Assembly: GCF_018687695.1 (NCBI RefSeq)
Contig: NZ_CP061303.1
Coordinates: 248,001-312,000, forward strand
From: Polynucleobacter sp. MG-6-Vaara-E2
GTDB lineage: Bacteria; Pseudomonadota; Gammaproteobacteria; Burkholderiales; Burkholderiaceae
Direction of reading: 5' to 3'
DNA: 64,000 nt
Shown piece after piece: positions 28,334 through 36,272 of this stretch. Under the pieces are notes generated by a model. It was not told where the DNA came from, ran no database searches, and saw nothing but the letters and a program-made list of their open reading frames with translations. The position numbers and the translations under genes are program-made. Position 1 is the stretch's first letter, and each line of letters starts with the position of its first letter.

Positions 28334-28647
28334 AAGCTCAGTACTTTAGCTGAATTAATGAGCCCCTTTCAGAAAGTTTGCCTGTGGATAACTCTGTGCA
28401 AAACTTTTTTATAGGGATGCTCTAAGTCCTTGATTGATGGTCGGCAGGGTGAAATATTCCCAAAAATACCATTAGAGAAGAGGATAATTTCAGTATATAA
28501 ATCATGGGCTTGCAATTTATCTGTAGTATTTATGAGATGTTTTGGGTCAGTAATCACTTACTTATGTGCATTAAACCAACGGCCAATAGGCTTCTGTGGA
28601 TATTTATTACCGTCTAAGCCACATGGCTTTGAGAGCAAAGAGAAAAA
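28334..28647. other. Intergenic region with two DnaA-box-like sites
   Basis: These 314 bp between exbB and xseA hold both divergent promoters. TGTGGATAA at 28383-28391 is a perfect DnaA box in reverse orientation (TTATCCACA). TGTGGATAT at 28595-28603 is a one-mismatch copy in the same orientation. The stretch between is A/T-rich. Short open frames here have no ribosome-binding site or recognisable product. I see no tRNA or clear sRNA. Confidence 0.5.
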
Positions 28648-29862
28648 ATGTCGGAAATATCAAGGGAAATTCTGTCAGTTGGCGATCTAAACCGCGCCAT
28701 TGCAGCCTCTTTGGAGGATCGTTTCGACACCGTTTGGGTTAGCGGGGAGATTTCCAACTTCAAGGCTTATGACAGCGGGCACTGGTACTTCTCATTAAAA
28801 GATGAAGAGGGTCAGATTCGCTGTGTGATGTTCCGAGGTCGTAATGGCCAAGTCGGCTTCATGCCTCAGTCAGGAGACCTGGTAGAGGTTAGCGCAAGCC
28901 TGGGCATGTATGTTCCCAGGGGTGATATTCAACTAACGATTCAAACCTTAAGACGTGCTGGAATGGGTGGCTTATACGAAGCCTTCCTAAAGCTCAAAGC
29001 CAAGCTAACAAAAGAAGGCTTGTTTGATGAAGATCGTAAACGTGAGATTCCAACCCATCCACGTTCAATTGGTATTGTCACTTCACCACAAGCCGCAGCT
29101 TTAAAGGATGTACTCAGTACTCTCGCAAGACGTGCGCCACATATTCCAATTGTGATTTATCCAACATTGGTGCAGGGCCCTGATGCTCCGGCAGGAATTA
29201 TTGCAGCGCTCAAAGTTGCTGAAAAAGAAAAAGCAGTCGATGTAATTTTGCTTGTTCGTGGCGGTGGCAGTATCGAAGATTTGTGGGCATTTAATGATGA
29301 GCAATTGGCATATGCAATCGCAAGCTCGCCAATTCCTGTCGTCAGTGGGGTTGGTCATGAAACGGATTTTACGATCGCAGACTTTGTCTCTGATCTAAGG
29401 GCGCCAACGCCAACAGGCGCAGCAGAGCTGGCCGCTCCTCGCAGAGATCAAATGCTACAAGAGCTTGATACCATCATGCAGGCGTTGCTTGCTCGCATTA
29501 ATCAACGCGTTGAGCGTGAGGCGCAGACCTTAGATCAATTAGTCTTGAGATTGAGTCATGCATTGCCCAATCCAGATCGTATGCGAGAGCAGATAACAAG
29601 TTGGCAGCAGCGTCTCAATCAAGCTTGGTCTGTGCGCATGGATAACTGGAAGCGAAATCAAACTCACTATCAATCTCAGTTAGAGATGCTCAATCCACAG
29701 AGAACATTAGAGCGTGGATATTCGGTGATTTTAAATATAGAAGAAAATCAATTGCATGCAGTAAGAGGTCCAACAGAACTATCCACTGAAAAAGTATTTC
29801 AAATTCAAATGGCGGATGGTGGGGCAGAAGTTCGATTAGCCGATATCAAAATAAGCCCTTAG
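28648..29862 (+). CDS. xseA: Exodeoxyribonuclease VII large subunit
   Basis: Catalytic subunit of the single-strand-specific exonuclease VII. The 404-residue protein has an N-terminal OB fold (VWVSGEISNFKAYDSGHWYFSLKDE near residues 30-54). The central nuclease domain has IGIVTSPQAAALKDVLSTL, LLVRGGGSIEDLWAFNDEQLA and VSGVGHETDFTIADFVSDLRAPTPTGAAE. A coiled-coil C-terminal region ends with LERGYSVI. The small subunit XseB is not in the window. Length is a little below E. coli (456). Confidence 0.96.
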   Translation: MSEISREILSVGDLNRAIAASLEDRFDTVWVSGEISNFKAYDSGHWYFSLKDEEGQIRCVMFRGRNGQVGFMPQSGDLVEVSASLGMYVPRGDIQLTIQTLRRAGMGGLYEAFLKLKAKLTKEGLFDEDRKREIPTHPRSIGIVTSPQAAALKDVLSTLARRAPHIPIVIYPTLVQGPDAPAGIIAALKVAEKEKAVDVILLVRGGGSIEDLWAFNDEQLAYAIASSPIPVVSGVGHETDFTIADFVSDLRAPTPTGAAELAAPRRDQMLQELDTIMQALLARINQRVEREAQTLDQLVLRLSHALPNPDRMREQITSWQQRLNQAWSVRMDNWKRNQTHYQSQLEMLNPQRTLERGYSVILNIEENQLHAVRGPTELSTEKVFQIQMADGGAEVRLADIKISP

Positions 29863-29879
29863 CTCAAAATGGACATCAT

Positions 29880-29908
29880 TTGACAAAACGTACGTTTTTA
29901 CGTACTAT
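29880..29908 (+). promoter_or_regulatory. Promoter with palindromic operator for the toxin-antitoxin pair
   Basis: TTGACA at 29880-29885 and TACTAT at 29903-29908 with a 17-bp spacer form a near-consensus sigma-70 promoter. The spacer holds the perfect palindrome AAAACGTACGTTTT (29885-29898). A second palindrome, TACGTA (29899-29904), overlaps the -10 box, centres 10 bp apart. This layout suits repression by the antitoxin or the toxin-antitoxin complex. AAAGGAG at 29914-29920 is the ribosome-binding site. Confidence 0.75.
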
Positions 29909-29924
29909 TGTCGAAAGGAGCTAA

Positions 29925-30170
29925 ATGATGACTACATTAACTGCAAGCGAAGCCAGGGCAGGTCTTTACCGCTTAATTGATCAGGCGGCCGAGTCTCATA
30001 AGCCTGTAGTAATTTCAGGTAAGCGTGCCAATGCTGTCTTAATTTCAGAAGAGGATTGGAGTGCCATTCAAGAGACGCTGTATCTCATGGCAATACCAGG
30101 AATGCGCGAATCTATTAAAGACGCCATGGCTGAGCCGTTAGCTAAAAGTAAAAAGGTATTGAAGTGGTAA
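29925..30170 (+). CDS. yefM: Antitoxin, YefM/Phd family
   Basis: An 81-residue antitoxin. The N-terminal DNA-binding fold matches YefM: TTLTASEARAGLYRLIDQAAES, then KPVVISGKRANAVLISEEDWSAIQETLYL. The C-terminal tail from about residue 55 (MRESIKDAMAEPLAKSKKVLKW) is the flexible toxin-binding part. Two adjacent ATGs (29925, 29928) are possible; the second has better spacing from the GGAG. It overlaps the toxin start by 7 bp, so the two are translationally coupled. A palindromic promoter lies just upstream, consistent with autoregulation. Confidence 0.92.
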   Translation: MMTTLTASEARAGLYRLIDQAAESHKPVVISGKRANAVLISEEDWSAIQETLYLMAIPGMRESIKDAMAEPLAKSKKVLKW

Positions 30171-30430
30171 TTTGGAATTTAGCTTATTCCAAATACTCCC
30201 TAAGGGATGCCAAAAAAATATCGGCCGCTGGATTGAGGGATAAAACTCAAGCATTACTCGATATTCTTCAGGCGAATCCTTTTCAAAATCCACCACCGTA
30301 TGAGAAATTAGTCGGTGATTTTAAAGGGGCATATTCACGCAGAATTAATATTCAACATCGTCTGGTGTATGAAATATTCCGAAAAGAAAAAACGGTTCGC
30401 ATCCTCAGAATGTGGACGCATTATGAGTAA
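30164..30430 (+). CDS. yoeB: Toxin, YoeB/Txe-family mRNA interferase
   Basis: An 88-residue RelE-fold ribosome-dependent mRNase. Typical YoeB features are WNLAYSKYSLRDAKKI at the start, NPFQNPPPYEKLVGDFKGAYSRRINIQHRLVYEI near residues 38-71, and the C-terminal His-Tyr in MWTHYE. The residues expected for catalysis are all there: Glu in YEKL, Arg in SRRI, and the C-terminal His and Tyr, so the toxin should be active. Start is GTG inside the antitoxin gene. The gene ends 4 bp from the convergent murB stop. Confidence 0.9.
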   Translation: MVIWNLAYSKYSLRDAKKISAAGLRDKTQALLDILQANPFQNPPPYEKLVGDFKGAYSRRINIQHRLVYEIFRKEKTVRILRMWTHYE

Positions 30431-30434
30431 AGTC

Positions 30435-31472
30435 TCAGAGAATGTTGGGCTCAATTTCCAAGCTCACGCCAAATTCTTTTTTGACTTTATCCTGAATGCA
30501 TTTAGCAAGACCTAAAATATCTTGTGCTGTGCCACCACCGTGGTTTACCAATACGAGTGCTTGATTTTCATAAACTCCTACATTGCCCATACGTTGGCCC
30601 TTAAAGCCACACTGATCAATGAGCCAACCTGCAGCCAGTTTGCGCTTACCTAGCGCATCAGGATATGAAACTAATCCAGGGTATTTATGAAGCAAGGTCT
30701 TATATTGCTCATTAGGAACAATCGGGTTCTGAAAGAAACTACCAGCATTGCCAATCATCTTAGGGTCAGGCAACTTCTGTGTGCGAATCTTGCAGACCGC
30801 CAAAAAGATTTCCCTAGGACTTGGGTTTAAATTGCTTGTGAACTGTTTGGCTAAATCTGCGTAATGAATGCGTGCTTGCCATTGTTTAGGGATTTTAAAA
30901 ATAACCTTTGTCACGATAAAGCGATGAGGATTTTGCTTGAAGTAGCTATCGCGATAAGCAAATTGGCAGGCATCTTTTGCGAGAGTGACAAAGGTATGGC
31001 TTTTGGCGTCAAAAGCTTCGACCGAATCAATGTACTCGCCAATTTCAACGCCATAAGCACCAATATTCTGAATAGGTGCTGCCCCGACGGTTCCTGGAAT
31101 GAGAGCTAAGTTTTCTAGTCCTGGAAAATGATTGTCTAAAGTCCATGCAACAAATTCATGCCAATTAACGCCACCGCCGACGGCTATCAAGGTTGCTTTT
31201 TCATCAGAAGAAACAATCTCCTGGCTGGTGATATTCATGAGTAAGGTTGCGCCAGATAAAACTTTCGGTAAGATCACGTTGCTGCCACCCCCAAGCACGC
31301 GCCAAGGCAAATTCTTCTCAGTTACCCCCCGAATTACTGCCGGAACTTGTTCTGCGGCAGTAATTTCATAAGCCACTTCAGCACTGACATCAAACCCAAA
31401 GGTATTGCGATCCCGAAGGACGAGGTTTAGGCTCGATTTTGCTTGGGAGACTGCATTTTGGCTGGAGTTCAT
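30435..31472 (-). CDS. murB: UDP-N-acetylenolpyruvoylglucosamine reductase
   Basis: FAD/NADPH enzyme that forms UDP-N-acetylmuramate for peptidoglycan. The 345-residue protein is a type I MurB. RNTFGFDVSAEVAYEI near residue 23, WRVLGGGSNVILPK and ALIPGTVGAAPIQNIGAYGVEIGEYI near residues 121-146 form the FAD-binding domain. YRDSYFKQ, GNAGSFFQNPIV with the catalytic Ser, AAGWLIDQCGFKG and the C-terminal Glu in LEIEPNIL complete the set. It is convergent with the toxin-antitoxin pair and divergent from yajQ. Confidence 0.96.
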   Translation of the reverse strand: MNSSQNAVSQAKSSLNLVLRDRNTFGFDVSAEVAYEITAAEQVPAVIRGVTEKNLPWRVLGGGSNVILPKVLSGATLLMNITSQEIVSSDEKATLIAVGGGVNWHEFVAWTLDNHFPGLENLALIPGTVGAAPIQNIGAYGVEIGEYIDSVEAFDAKSHTFVTLAKDACQFAYRDSYFKQNPHRFIVTKVIFKIPKQWQARIHYADLAKQFTSNLNPSPREIFLAVCKIRTQKLPDPKMIGNAGSFFQNPIVPNEQYKTLLHKYPGLVSYPDALGKRKLAAGWLIDQCGFKGQRMGNVGVYENQALVLVNHGGGTAQDILGLAKCIQDKVKKEFGVSLEIEPNIL

Positions 31473-31574
31473 GCCACAATCTTATTCGAATGTCTGCCAA
31501 GAGCGCAGATAATTGGAATATTAGTATTTAGATAATTCAAAATAATACGTAATTCAATAAATAAGGAGTGAAAG

Positions 31575-32060
31575 ATGCCCTCATTTGATGTGGTTTGTGA
31601 GCCAGACATGGTTGAACTTAAAAATGCGATTGAGCAATCCAATAAAGAAATTAGTAATCGTTTTGACTTCAAGGGTTCCGATAGTCGGGTTGAGCAAAAA
31701 GATGAGGCTTTGATTCTCTTTGGGGATGATGACTTTAAATTAGGCCAAGTTCGTGACGTACTGATTAACAAGATGGCTAAGCGTAATGTAGATGTGCGTT
31801 ATCTCAAGGATGACAAAACAGAGACAATTGGTGGTGATAAACGCAAGCAAACTATGAAGATTCAAAAAGGCATTACTTCAGATCTGTCTAAAAAAGTCGT
31901 GCGCATTATTAAAGACAGTAAGCTCAAAGTACAAGCGAGTATTCAGGGTGATGCCGTTCGTGTGACTGGCGCTAAGCGAGATGACCTGCAGGCGACTATG
32001 GCTCTTCTCAAAAAAGAGGTCACCGAGGCGCCCTTAGGTTTTAATAATTTCCGTGACTAA
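31575..32060 (+). CDS. yajQ: YajQ-family nucleotide-binding protein
   Basis: A 161-residue cytoplasmic protein of the YajQ family, reported in relatives to bind nucleotides including cyclic di-GMP. It starts [20 protein letters not shown], then [23 protein letters not shown]-like [14 protein letters not shown] and [42 protein letters not shown] follow, and it ends PLGFNNFRD. Length is normal. A GGAG lies upstream of the ATG. Its stop overlaps the xerD start by 8 bp. Confidence 0.93.
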   Translation: MPSFDVVCEPDMVELKNAIEQSNKEISNRFDFKGSDSRVEQKDEALILFGDDDFKLGQVRDVLINKMAKRNVDVRYLKDDKTETIGGDKRKQTMKIQKGITSDLSKKVVRIIKDSKLKVQASIQGDAVRVTGAKRDDLQATMALLKKEVTEAPLGFNNFRD

Positions 32061-32976
32061 TGATTCTCCTAAGATAGCTCCAGCAAGTGAAGAGGCGATT
32101 GAACGCTTTTGCGATGCTTGCTGGCTAGAGGATGGGCTTGCAAAGAATAGTCTGTCAGCTTATCGAAGAGATTTATTGCTCTTAGCCCAGTGGTTATATC
32201 AAGGGTCTGGCGCGGACCTCTATTCAGCTCAAGAAAAAGATCTCACTGCTTACATAGCGCATCGTCGTGCTGATAAGGCAACTACTGCGAATAGACGTTT
32301 AACGGTATTCAAGCGTTTTTATCGTCATGCCTTACGTATCAATTTAGTGAAAAGTGATCCATGCATTGGCTTACGTGCTGCAAAGCAAGCCTTGCGCTTT
32401 CCTAAAACACTCAGTGAAGATCAAGTGACTGCATTACTGAATGCACCTGATATTGATACGCCCTTAGGCTTGCGCGATCGCACGATGTTAGAGCTGATGT
32501 ATGCCAGTGGTTTGCGCGTATCAGAAATTGTTTCTCTCAAAACAGTTGCCTTAGGTTTGAACGAGGGTGTTGTGCGGGTAGTCAATGGCAAAGGCGGTAA
32601 AGAGCGTTTGGTACCGTTTGGCGGAGAAGCTGGACAGTGGTTAAGAAGGTATCTTGCTGAAGCTAGGGCAACCCTTCTTGAGGATAAAACAACGGATGCT
32701 GTTTTTGTCGGGCGTCATACCGGAACTGGCCTGACAAGGCAGGCTTTCTGGGCGCTGATTAAGCGCTATGCAACTGTGGCAAACATTCCAGTGGCTTTAT
32801 CACCGCACACACTGAGACATGCGTTTGCAACCCATCTACTGAACCATGGGGCTGATCTTAGGGTTGTTCAATTGCTTTTAGGTCATGCCGATATTTCTAC
32901 GACGCAGATATATACCCACGTGGCAAGGGAACGCCTTAAATCGATTCATCAACAGCATCACCCACGCGGATCATGA
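32053..32976 (+). CDS. xerD: Tyrosine site-specific recombinase XerD
   Basis: Chromosome-dimer resolution recombinase acting at dif with XerC. The 307-residue protein has an N-terminal SAM-like core-binding domain ([26 protein letters not shown]). The catalytic domain carries the Arg of [13 protein letters not shown], Lys of [26 protein letters not shown] (HxxR) near residue 257, GHADISTTQ and the nucleophile Tyr in IYTHV near residue 290. All six catalytic residues are visible. Start GTG overlaps yajQ. XerC is the main alternative, but length and sequence favour XerD. Confidence 0.9.
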   Translation: MTNDSPKIAPASEEAIERFCDACWLEDGLAKNSLSAYRRDLLLLAQWLYQGSGADLYSAQEKDLTAYIAHRRADKATTANRRLTVFKRFYRHALRINLVKSDPCIGLRAAKQALRFPKTLSEDQVTALLNAPDIDTPLGLRDRTMLELMYASGLRVSEIVSLKTVALGLNEGVVRVVNGKGGKERLVPFGGEAGQWLRRYLAEARATLLEDKTTDAVFVGRHTGTGLTRQAFWALIKRYATVANIPVALSPHTLRHAFATHLLNHGADLRVVQLLLGHADISTTQIYTHVARERLKSIHQQHHPRGS

Positions 32977-33007
32977 GTGGAATGCTAAAAGTGTTTAAGA
33001 TGGCGAT

Positions 33008-33640
33008 ATGAATATAAGTATTGAACTTTTATTAATACCGGTTGCCTATCTCATTGGTTCTATTTCGTTTGCTGTAGTGGTGAGTAAGTGCATGAATTTG
33101 CCTGACCCCCACTCTTATGGCTCTGGTAACCCTGGAGCAACAAATGTGCTGCGCACAGGAAATAAATTAGCGGCTGCCTTAACTTTTTTAGGTGATGCGC
33201 TTAAGGGCTACTTTGCGGTGATGCTGGCCCGTGTTTTATTGGGCGATCAATCTTTAACAGCTTCGCTTGGCTCTTGGGTTTTGTGTGGTGTCGTACTGGC
33301 AGTTTTTTTAGGTCATCTGTTTCCGATATTTCATGGCTTTAAGGGTGGTAAAGGTGTGGCGACTGCTTGTGGCATTTTGTTTGGCGTTAACGTCATTCTT
33401 GGGGCTGCAACCTTGGGTACTTGGATCATTGTGGCTGCATTCATGCGCTACTCATCTTTAGCGGCTTTAGCTGCTGCCGTGTTTGGCCCAATTTACTTTG
33501 TATTTTTATTTGGCTTTCAGCCTATGGGTATTGCGCTTTTAGTTGTGTGTCTGCTGCTGATTTGGCGACACCGTAGCAATATTAAAAATTTACTCAACGG
33601 TACAGAAAGCCGCATTGGCTCAAAAAAGAACAAAAACTAA
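33008..33640 (+). CDS. plsY: Acyl-phosphate glycerol-3-phosphate acyltransferase
   Basis: Integral-membrane acyltransferase that makes lysophosphatidate from acyl-phosphate. The 210-residue protein has five predicted helices and the three conserved cytosolic motifs: [16 protein letters not shown] near residues 37-52, [13 protein letters not shown], and [15 protein letters not shown] near residues 112-126. It follows xerD after about 30 bp. The C-terminal tail is basic. Confidence 0.96.
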   Translation: MNISIELLLIPVAYLIGSISFAVVVSKCMNLPDPHSYGSGNPGATNVLRTGNKLAAALTFLGDALKGYFAVMLARVLLGDQSLTASLGSWVLCGVVLAVFLGHLFPIFHGFKGGKGVATACGILFGVNVILGAATLGTWIIVAAFMRYSSLAALAAAVFGPIYFVFLFGFQPMGIALLVVCLLLIWRHRSNIKNLLNGTESRIGSKKNKN

Positions 33641-33671
33641 AGAGCTTAATGGTGGATAAGGAGACAATAAC

Positions 33672-34043
33672 ATGACGATTGCCTATGCTTGCGTTGTATT
33701 TATGGGTTTATTTCCGTATGTGGCTGCCGGCATTGCCAAAAAGGGTTTTGAGGGTTACGACAACAGTATGCCAAGGCAATGGCTGGCACAGCAAACGGGA
33801 TTTAGAGCAAGAGCCAATGCTGCACAGGCAAATCTGTTTGAATCTCTCCCATTCTTTTTTGCTGCAGTGATCATTGCTTCAATTAACAATGCGCCACAAT
33901 CAAGGATTGATTTACTCGCAATCGGTTTTGTGATTGCTCGTATTGCATATTTAGTTTGTTATATCGCTAATTGGCCTACGACCAGATCAATTGTTTGGTT
34001 GATAGGGCTCTTTTGTGTCAGCGCTATATTCTTCCAGATCTAA
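33672..34043 (+). CDS. MAPEG-family membrane protein
   Basis: A 123-residue protein with four membrane helices of the MAPEG type (membrane-associated eicosanoid/glutathione metabolism family). The motif QTGFRARANAAQANLFESLPFFFAAVIIA near residues 40-68 is the family's conserved Arg-Ala-x-x-Ala-x-x-Asn-x-x-Glu helix. RIAYLVCYIANWPTTRSIVW is the later signature. Bacterial members' substrates are mostly unknown. A ribosome-binding site (AAGGAG) precedes the ATG. It lies between plsY and folE. Confidence 0.85.
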   Translation: MTIAYACVVFMGLFPYVAAGIAKKGFEGYDNSMPRQWLAQQTGFRARANAAQANLFESLPFFFAAVIIASINNAPQSRIDLLAIGFVIARIAYLVCYIANWPTTRSIVWLIGLFCVSAIFFQI

Positions 34044-34058
34044 GTAAAAATAATCACT

Positions 34059-34856
34059 ATGACAGCTAAAAAAATGCCAAATAAGTCGGCGCCTAAAAAG
34101 TCAGCAACTAAGGCGGCAGTTAAAAAACTGACGCCCACTAAAGCAAGCGCAAAGAAAATTACTAATACGAAAGATGATGCTGGGCTTCCACTTTCAGTTG
34201 TGATACGTAGGCGTATAGAGGCGCAGAAGGCCCGCTTTCATGCTAATGACAATATTGCTGCCTTTATTAAGCCCGGGGAGCTAGAGGGCTTAGTTGAGGA
34301 GGTGTCAGAAAAGATGCAAGCTGTCTTGGAGAGCTTGGTTATCGACACTCAAAATGACCACAACACCAGAAACACCAGTCGTCGGGTAGCCAAGATGTAT
34401 GTCCAGGAGGTCTTTAACGGCCGTTATGTGGATCAACCTACCTTAACGAAATTTCCTAATGTGAGCCGCTTAAATGAGCTGATGATTATTGGTCCAATTA
34501 CAGTGCGGAGCGCTTGCTCTCATCACTTATGTCCAATCATGGGTCGTATATGGATCGGCGTTCTTCCAAGCAAAGAGTCTGCATTAATTGGCCTCTCAAA
34601 ATATTCAAGATTGACTGAGTGGGTTATGTGTAGACCGCAGATTCAGGAAGAAGCGGTTGTAGAGTTGGCCGATATGCTTGAGAAAAAAATCAAACCCATT
34701 GGAGTTGCAGTGGTTATGGATGCGGATCACTTCTGTATGCAGTGGCGTGGTGTAAAAGATCGTGACTCAAAGATGATCAATAGCGTGATGCGCGGCGCAT
34801 TTTTGAAAGATTCTAATTTGCGGCGTGAATTTTTAGCGCTGATTGATCGTAAGTAA
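34059..34856 (+). CDS. folE: GTP cyclohydrolase I with basic N-terminal tail
   Basis: Converts GTP to dihydroneopterin triphosphate, the first step of folate synthesis. The catalytic domain spans residues ~50-265: DTQNDHNTRNTSRRVAKMYV, ITVRSACSHHLCPIMGRIWIGVLP with the zinc Cys and His near residue 150, IGLSKYSRLTEW and MDADHFCMQWRGVKDRDS with the second zinc Cys. The first ~42 residues form a Lys/Ala/Thr/Ser-rich tail (AKKMPNKSAPKKSATKAAVK) unlike the usual FolE N-terminus. It ends 10 bp before a small lipoprotein gene. Confidence 0.93.
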   Translation: MTAKKMPNKSAPKKSATKAAVKKLTPTKASAKKITNTKDDAGLPLSVVIRRRIEAQKARFHANDNIAAFIKPGELEGLVEEVSEKMQAVLESLVIDTQNDHNTRNTSRRVAKMYVQEVFNGRYVDQPTLTKFPNVSRLNELMIIGPITVRSACSHHLCPIMGRIWIGVLPSKESALIGLSKYSRLTEWVMCRPQIQEEAVVELADMLEKKIKPIGVAVVMDADHFCMQWRGVKDRDSKMINSVMRGAFLKDSNLRREFLALIDRK

Positions 34857-34866
34857 AACATTACGA

Positions 34867-35076
34867 ATGGTTAAGACCTTTTTATATTGGTTGGTTGGAT
34901 TGCTCTGCTTGTGTTCTTGCGCATCCATACCTGAAACAAATCAAGATCCAGCAAAAAATAACCTTGCTACCTTTCGCAAAGATCTAAAAGAGTGCAAGGA
35001 AGATTATCCCGTGGCTGGATCTGGTGTCCATATCCGCCAATGGGAAGGTTGTATGAATTTAAAAGGCTGGCGCTAA
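34867..35076 (+). CDS. Small putative lipoprotein
   Basis: A 69-residue protein with a short basic start, a hydrophobic stretch (FLYWLVGLLCLCSC) and a lipobox-like LCSC, so lipidation is probable at about Cys19. The mature part is about 50 residues, with two further Cys (KECKEDYP and EGCMNLKGW) that could form a disulfide. The pattern FRKDLKECKEDYP ... GCMNLKGW resembles small proteobacterial lipoproteins of unknown function. ATG 34867 is preferred over 34843, which overlaps folE. Confidence 0.65.
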   Translation: MVKTFLYWLVGLLCLCSCASIPETNQDPAKNNLATFRKDLKECKEDYPVAGSGVHIRQWEGCMNLKGWR

Positions 35077-35101
35077 ACGCGGTATGGATGACTTTGTTTA
35101 G

Positions 35102-35116
35102 TGAGAACAATTCTCA
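35102..35116. promoter_or_regulatory. Possible Fur-type operator upstream of the HiPIP gene
   Basis: TGAGAACAATTCTCA is a perfect 6-bp inverted repeat with a 3-bp centre, close to the TGAGAATnATTCTCA core known for Fur sites. It lies between a weak -35 (TTGTTT, 35094-35099) and A/T-rich -10 candidates (TATATT, 35119-35124), so binding would block transcription. It is about 120 bp before the iron-sulfur protein gene. Confidence 0.45.
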
Positions 35117-35237
35117 TCTATATTGCTATATAAATCAGTAAGTTACGAGCTTCCTAGCAAGCTCAATTTATCTCCACTATGATCGGTTCAGTTTTTAAAT
35201 ATATTTGTTGCTGATCGTTTTACTTTTTGGAGAACCC

Positions 35238-35546
35238 ATGAAAAATAGTCGTCGCCAATTTATGATTTTGTCCGCTGCCGGTGCTTGCACTTTGGCATTG
35301 AACGGTAAGGTTCAAGCTCAAGCGATGGTTGCTGAAACTGATCCACAAGCCGCTGCTTTAGGCTACAAAGCTGACGCCACCAAAGTAGATAAGGCAAAGT
35401 ATGCCAAGTATGCTGCTGGTCAAGAATGTGATAACTGCGCCTTGTTCCAGGGTAAGGCTGGTGCCGCTGCTGGCGGTTGCTCATTGTTTGCTGGTAAACA
35501 AGTTGCTGGCAAGGGCTGGTGTTCTGCTTACGCAAAAAAGGCTTAA
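35238..35546 (+). CDS. High-potential iron-sulfur protein (HiPIP)
   Basis: A 102-residue precursor of a periplasmic [4Fe-4S] electron carrier. The N-terminus is a twin-arginine signal (SRRQFMILSAAGA) with probable cleavage after VQAQA, consistent with export of a folded cofactor protein. The four cluster ligands are Cys64 and Cys67 (CDNC), Cys81 (GGCSLF) and Cys95 (GWCSAY), matching the HiPIP spacing. ATG 35238 is chosen because the Tat motif follows directly and GGAG lies upstream. A terminator follows. A possible Fur-like palindrome lies in its upstream region. Confidence 0.93.
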   Translation: MKNSRRQFMILSAAGACTLALNGKVQAQAMVAETDPQAAALGYKADATKVDKAKYAKYAAGQECDNCALFQGKAGAAAGGCSLFAGKQVAGKGWCSAYAKKA

Positions 35547-35587
35547 TGAGCATTAGTTAAATGAAGCAATTATTTGCTTCATCGAAT

Positions 35588-35615
35588 AAAAAAGATCGCT
35601 ACGGCGGTCTTTTTT
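35588..35615 (+). terminator. Intrinsic terminator after the HiPIP gene
   Basis: AAAAAAGATCGC and GCGGTCTTTTTT pair across a four-base TACG loop, with one T-G wobble, and the stem runs into a T tract. It lies about 40 bp after the HiPIP stop. The A-rich left arm could also make it work in the other direction. Confidence 0.88.
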
Positions 35616-35689
35616 ATTGGCAATAAGGTAAAAATTTGGGTTTATGATGAAATCCAATCCATATTAAAGCCTCGTTGAGGTTACAAAGA

Positions 35690-36229
35690 ATGAGACACAC
35701 AATGAAGTATTTAATCAGGCGTTACTCGTTTTATTTTGGCGGCGATCAGCCAGAGGTGTCTTGGTCTGAGCGACTAAGGTCTTGTGCGGGTGCCTTTGTG
35801 GGTTTAATTTTGGTTTTTACCATCGCCAAATTGCTTGGTGAGCTAGTCGGTATCGATGAGTGGTTAATGGCCTCCTTGGGGGCAAGTGCTTTGCTAGTTT
35901 TTGCTTTGCCCGGCAGCCCTATGGCTCAGCCTTGGGCTGTAATTGCAGGTAATACTTTGTCTGCCCTAATAGGTGTTACGGCGATAACTGTGATGCCTGA
36001 ACCCTTGCTGGCTATGCCTATTGCAGTGAGCCTATCAATCATGGGAATGTTTGTTTTGCGCTGTTTACACCCTCCTGCTGCTGCGGTAGCCTTGATTGCA
36101 GTGCTAGGGCATATTACTCATTACTGCTATGCGTTCTTCCCAGTCTTGCTAGATTCAATTCTCTTAGTGTTTGTCGCGGGTGTTTATAGTAATTTGACAG
36201 GCAAAAGGTATCCAAATAGGCCTAAATAG
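35690..36229 (+). CDS. HPP-family membrane protein
   Basis: A 179-residue integral membrane protein of the HPP family (named for a His-Pro-Pro motif, here CLHPPAAAVALIAVLG near residue 130). Four helices are visible. Family features also include SWSERLRSCAGAFVGLILVF near the N-terminus and ASLGASALLVFALPGSPMAQPWAVIAGN. Some family members are implicated in nitrite transport; nothing here specifies a substrate. The start is ambiguous among 35675 (TTG), 35690 and 35702. Confidence 0.82.
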   Translation: MRHTMKYLIRRYSFYFGGDQPEVSWSERLRSCAGAFVGLILVFTIAKLLGELVGIDEWLMASLGASALLVFALPGSPMAQPWAVIAGNTLSALIGVTAITVMPEPLLAMPIAVSLSIMGMFVLRCLHPPAAAVALIAVLGHITHYCYAFFPVLLDSILLVFVAGVYSNLTGKRYPNRPK

Positions 36230-36248
36230 TCTTTAAATAGGCCTATTT
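36214..36248. repeat. 11-bp perfect inverted repeat at the end of the HPP gene
   Basis: AAATAGGCCTA at 36214-36224 is mirrored by TAGGCCTATTT at 36238-36248 across a 13-base loop. It spans the HPP stop codon and lies between that gene and the small convergent ORF. There is no T tract, so it would be an atypical bidirectional terminator or a protein-binding site. Confidence 0.55.
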
Positions 36249-36272
36249 GAACTTAAAAGTCCTGAAATTAGC

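Noticed and set aside
28369..28690. Short frames on both strands between exbB and xseA
   Set aside because: No ribosome-binding sites or family resemblance, and one runs into xseA in another frame.
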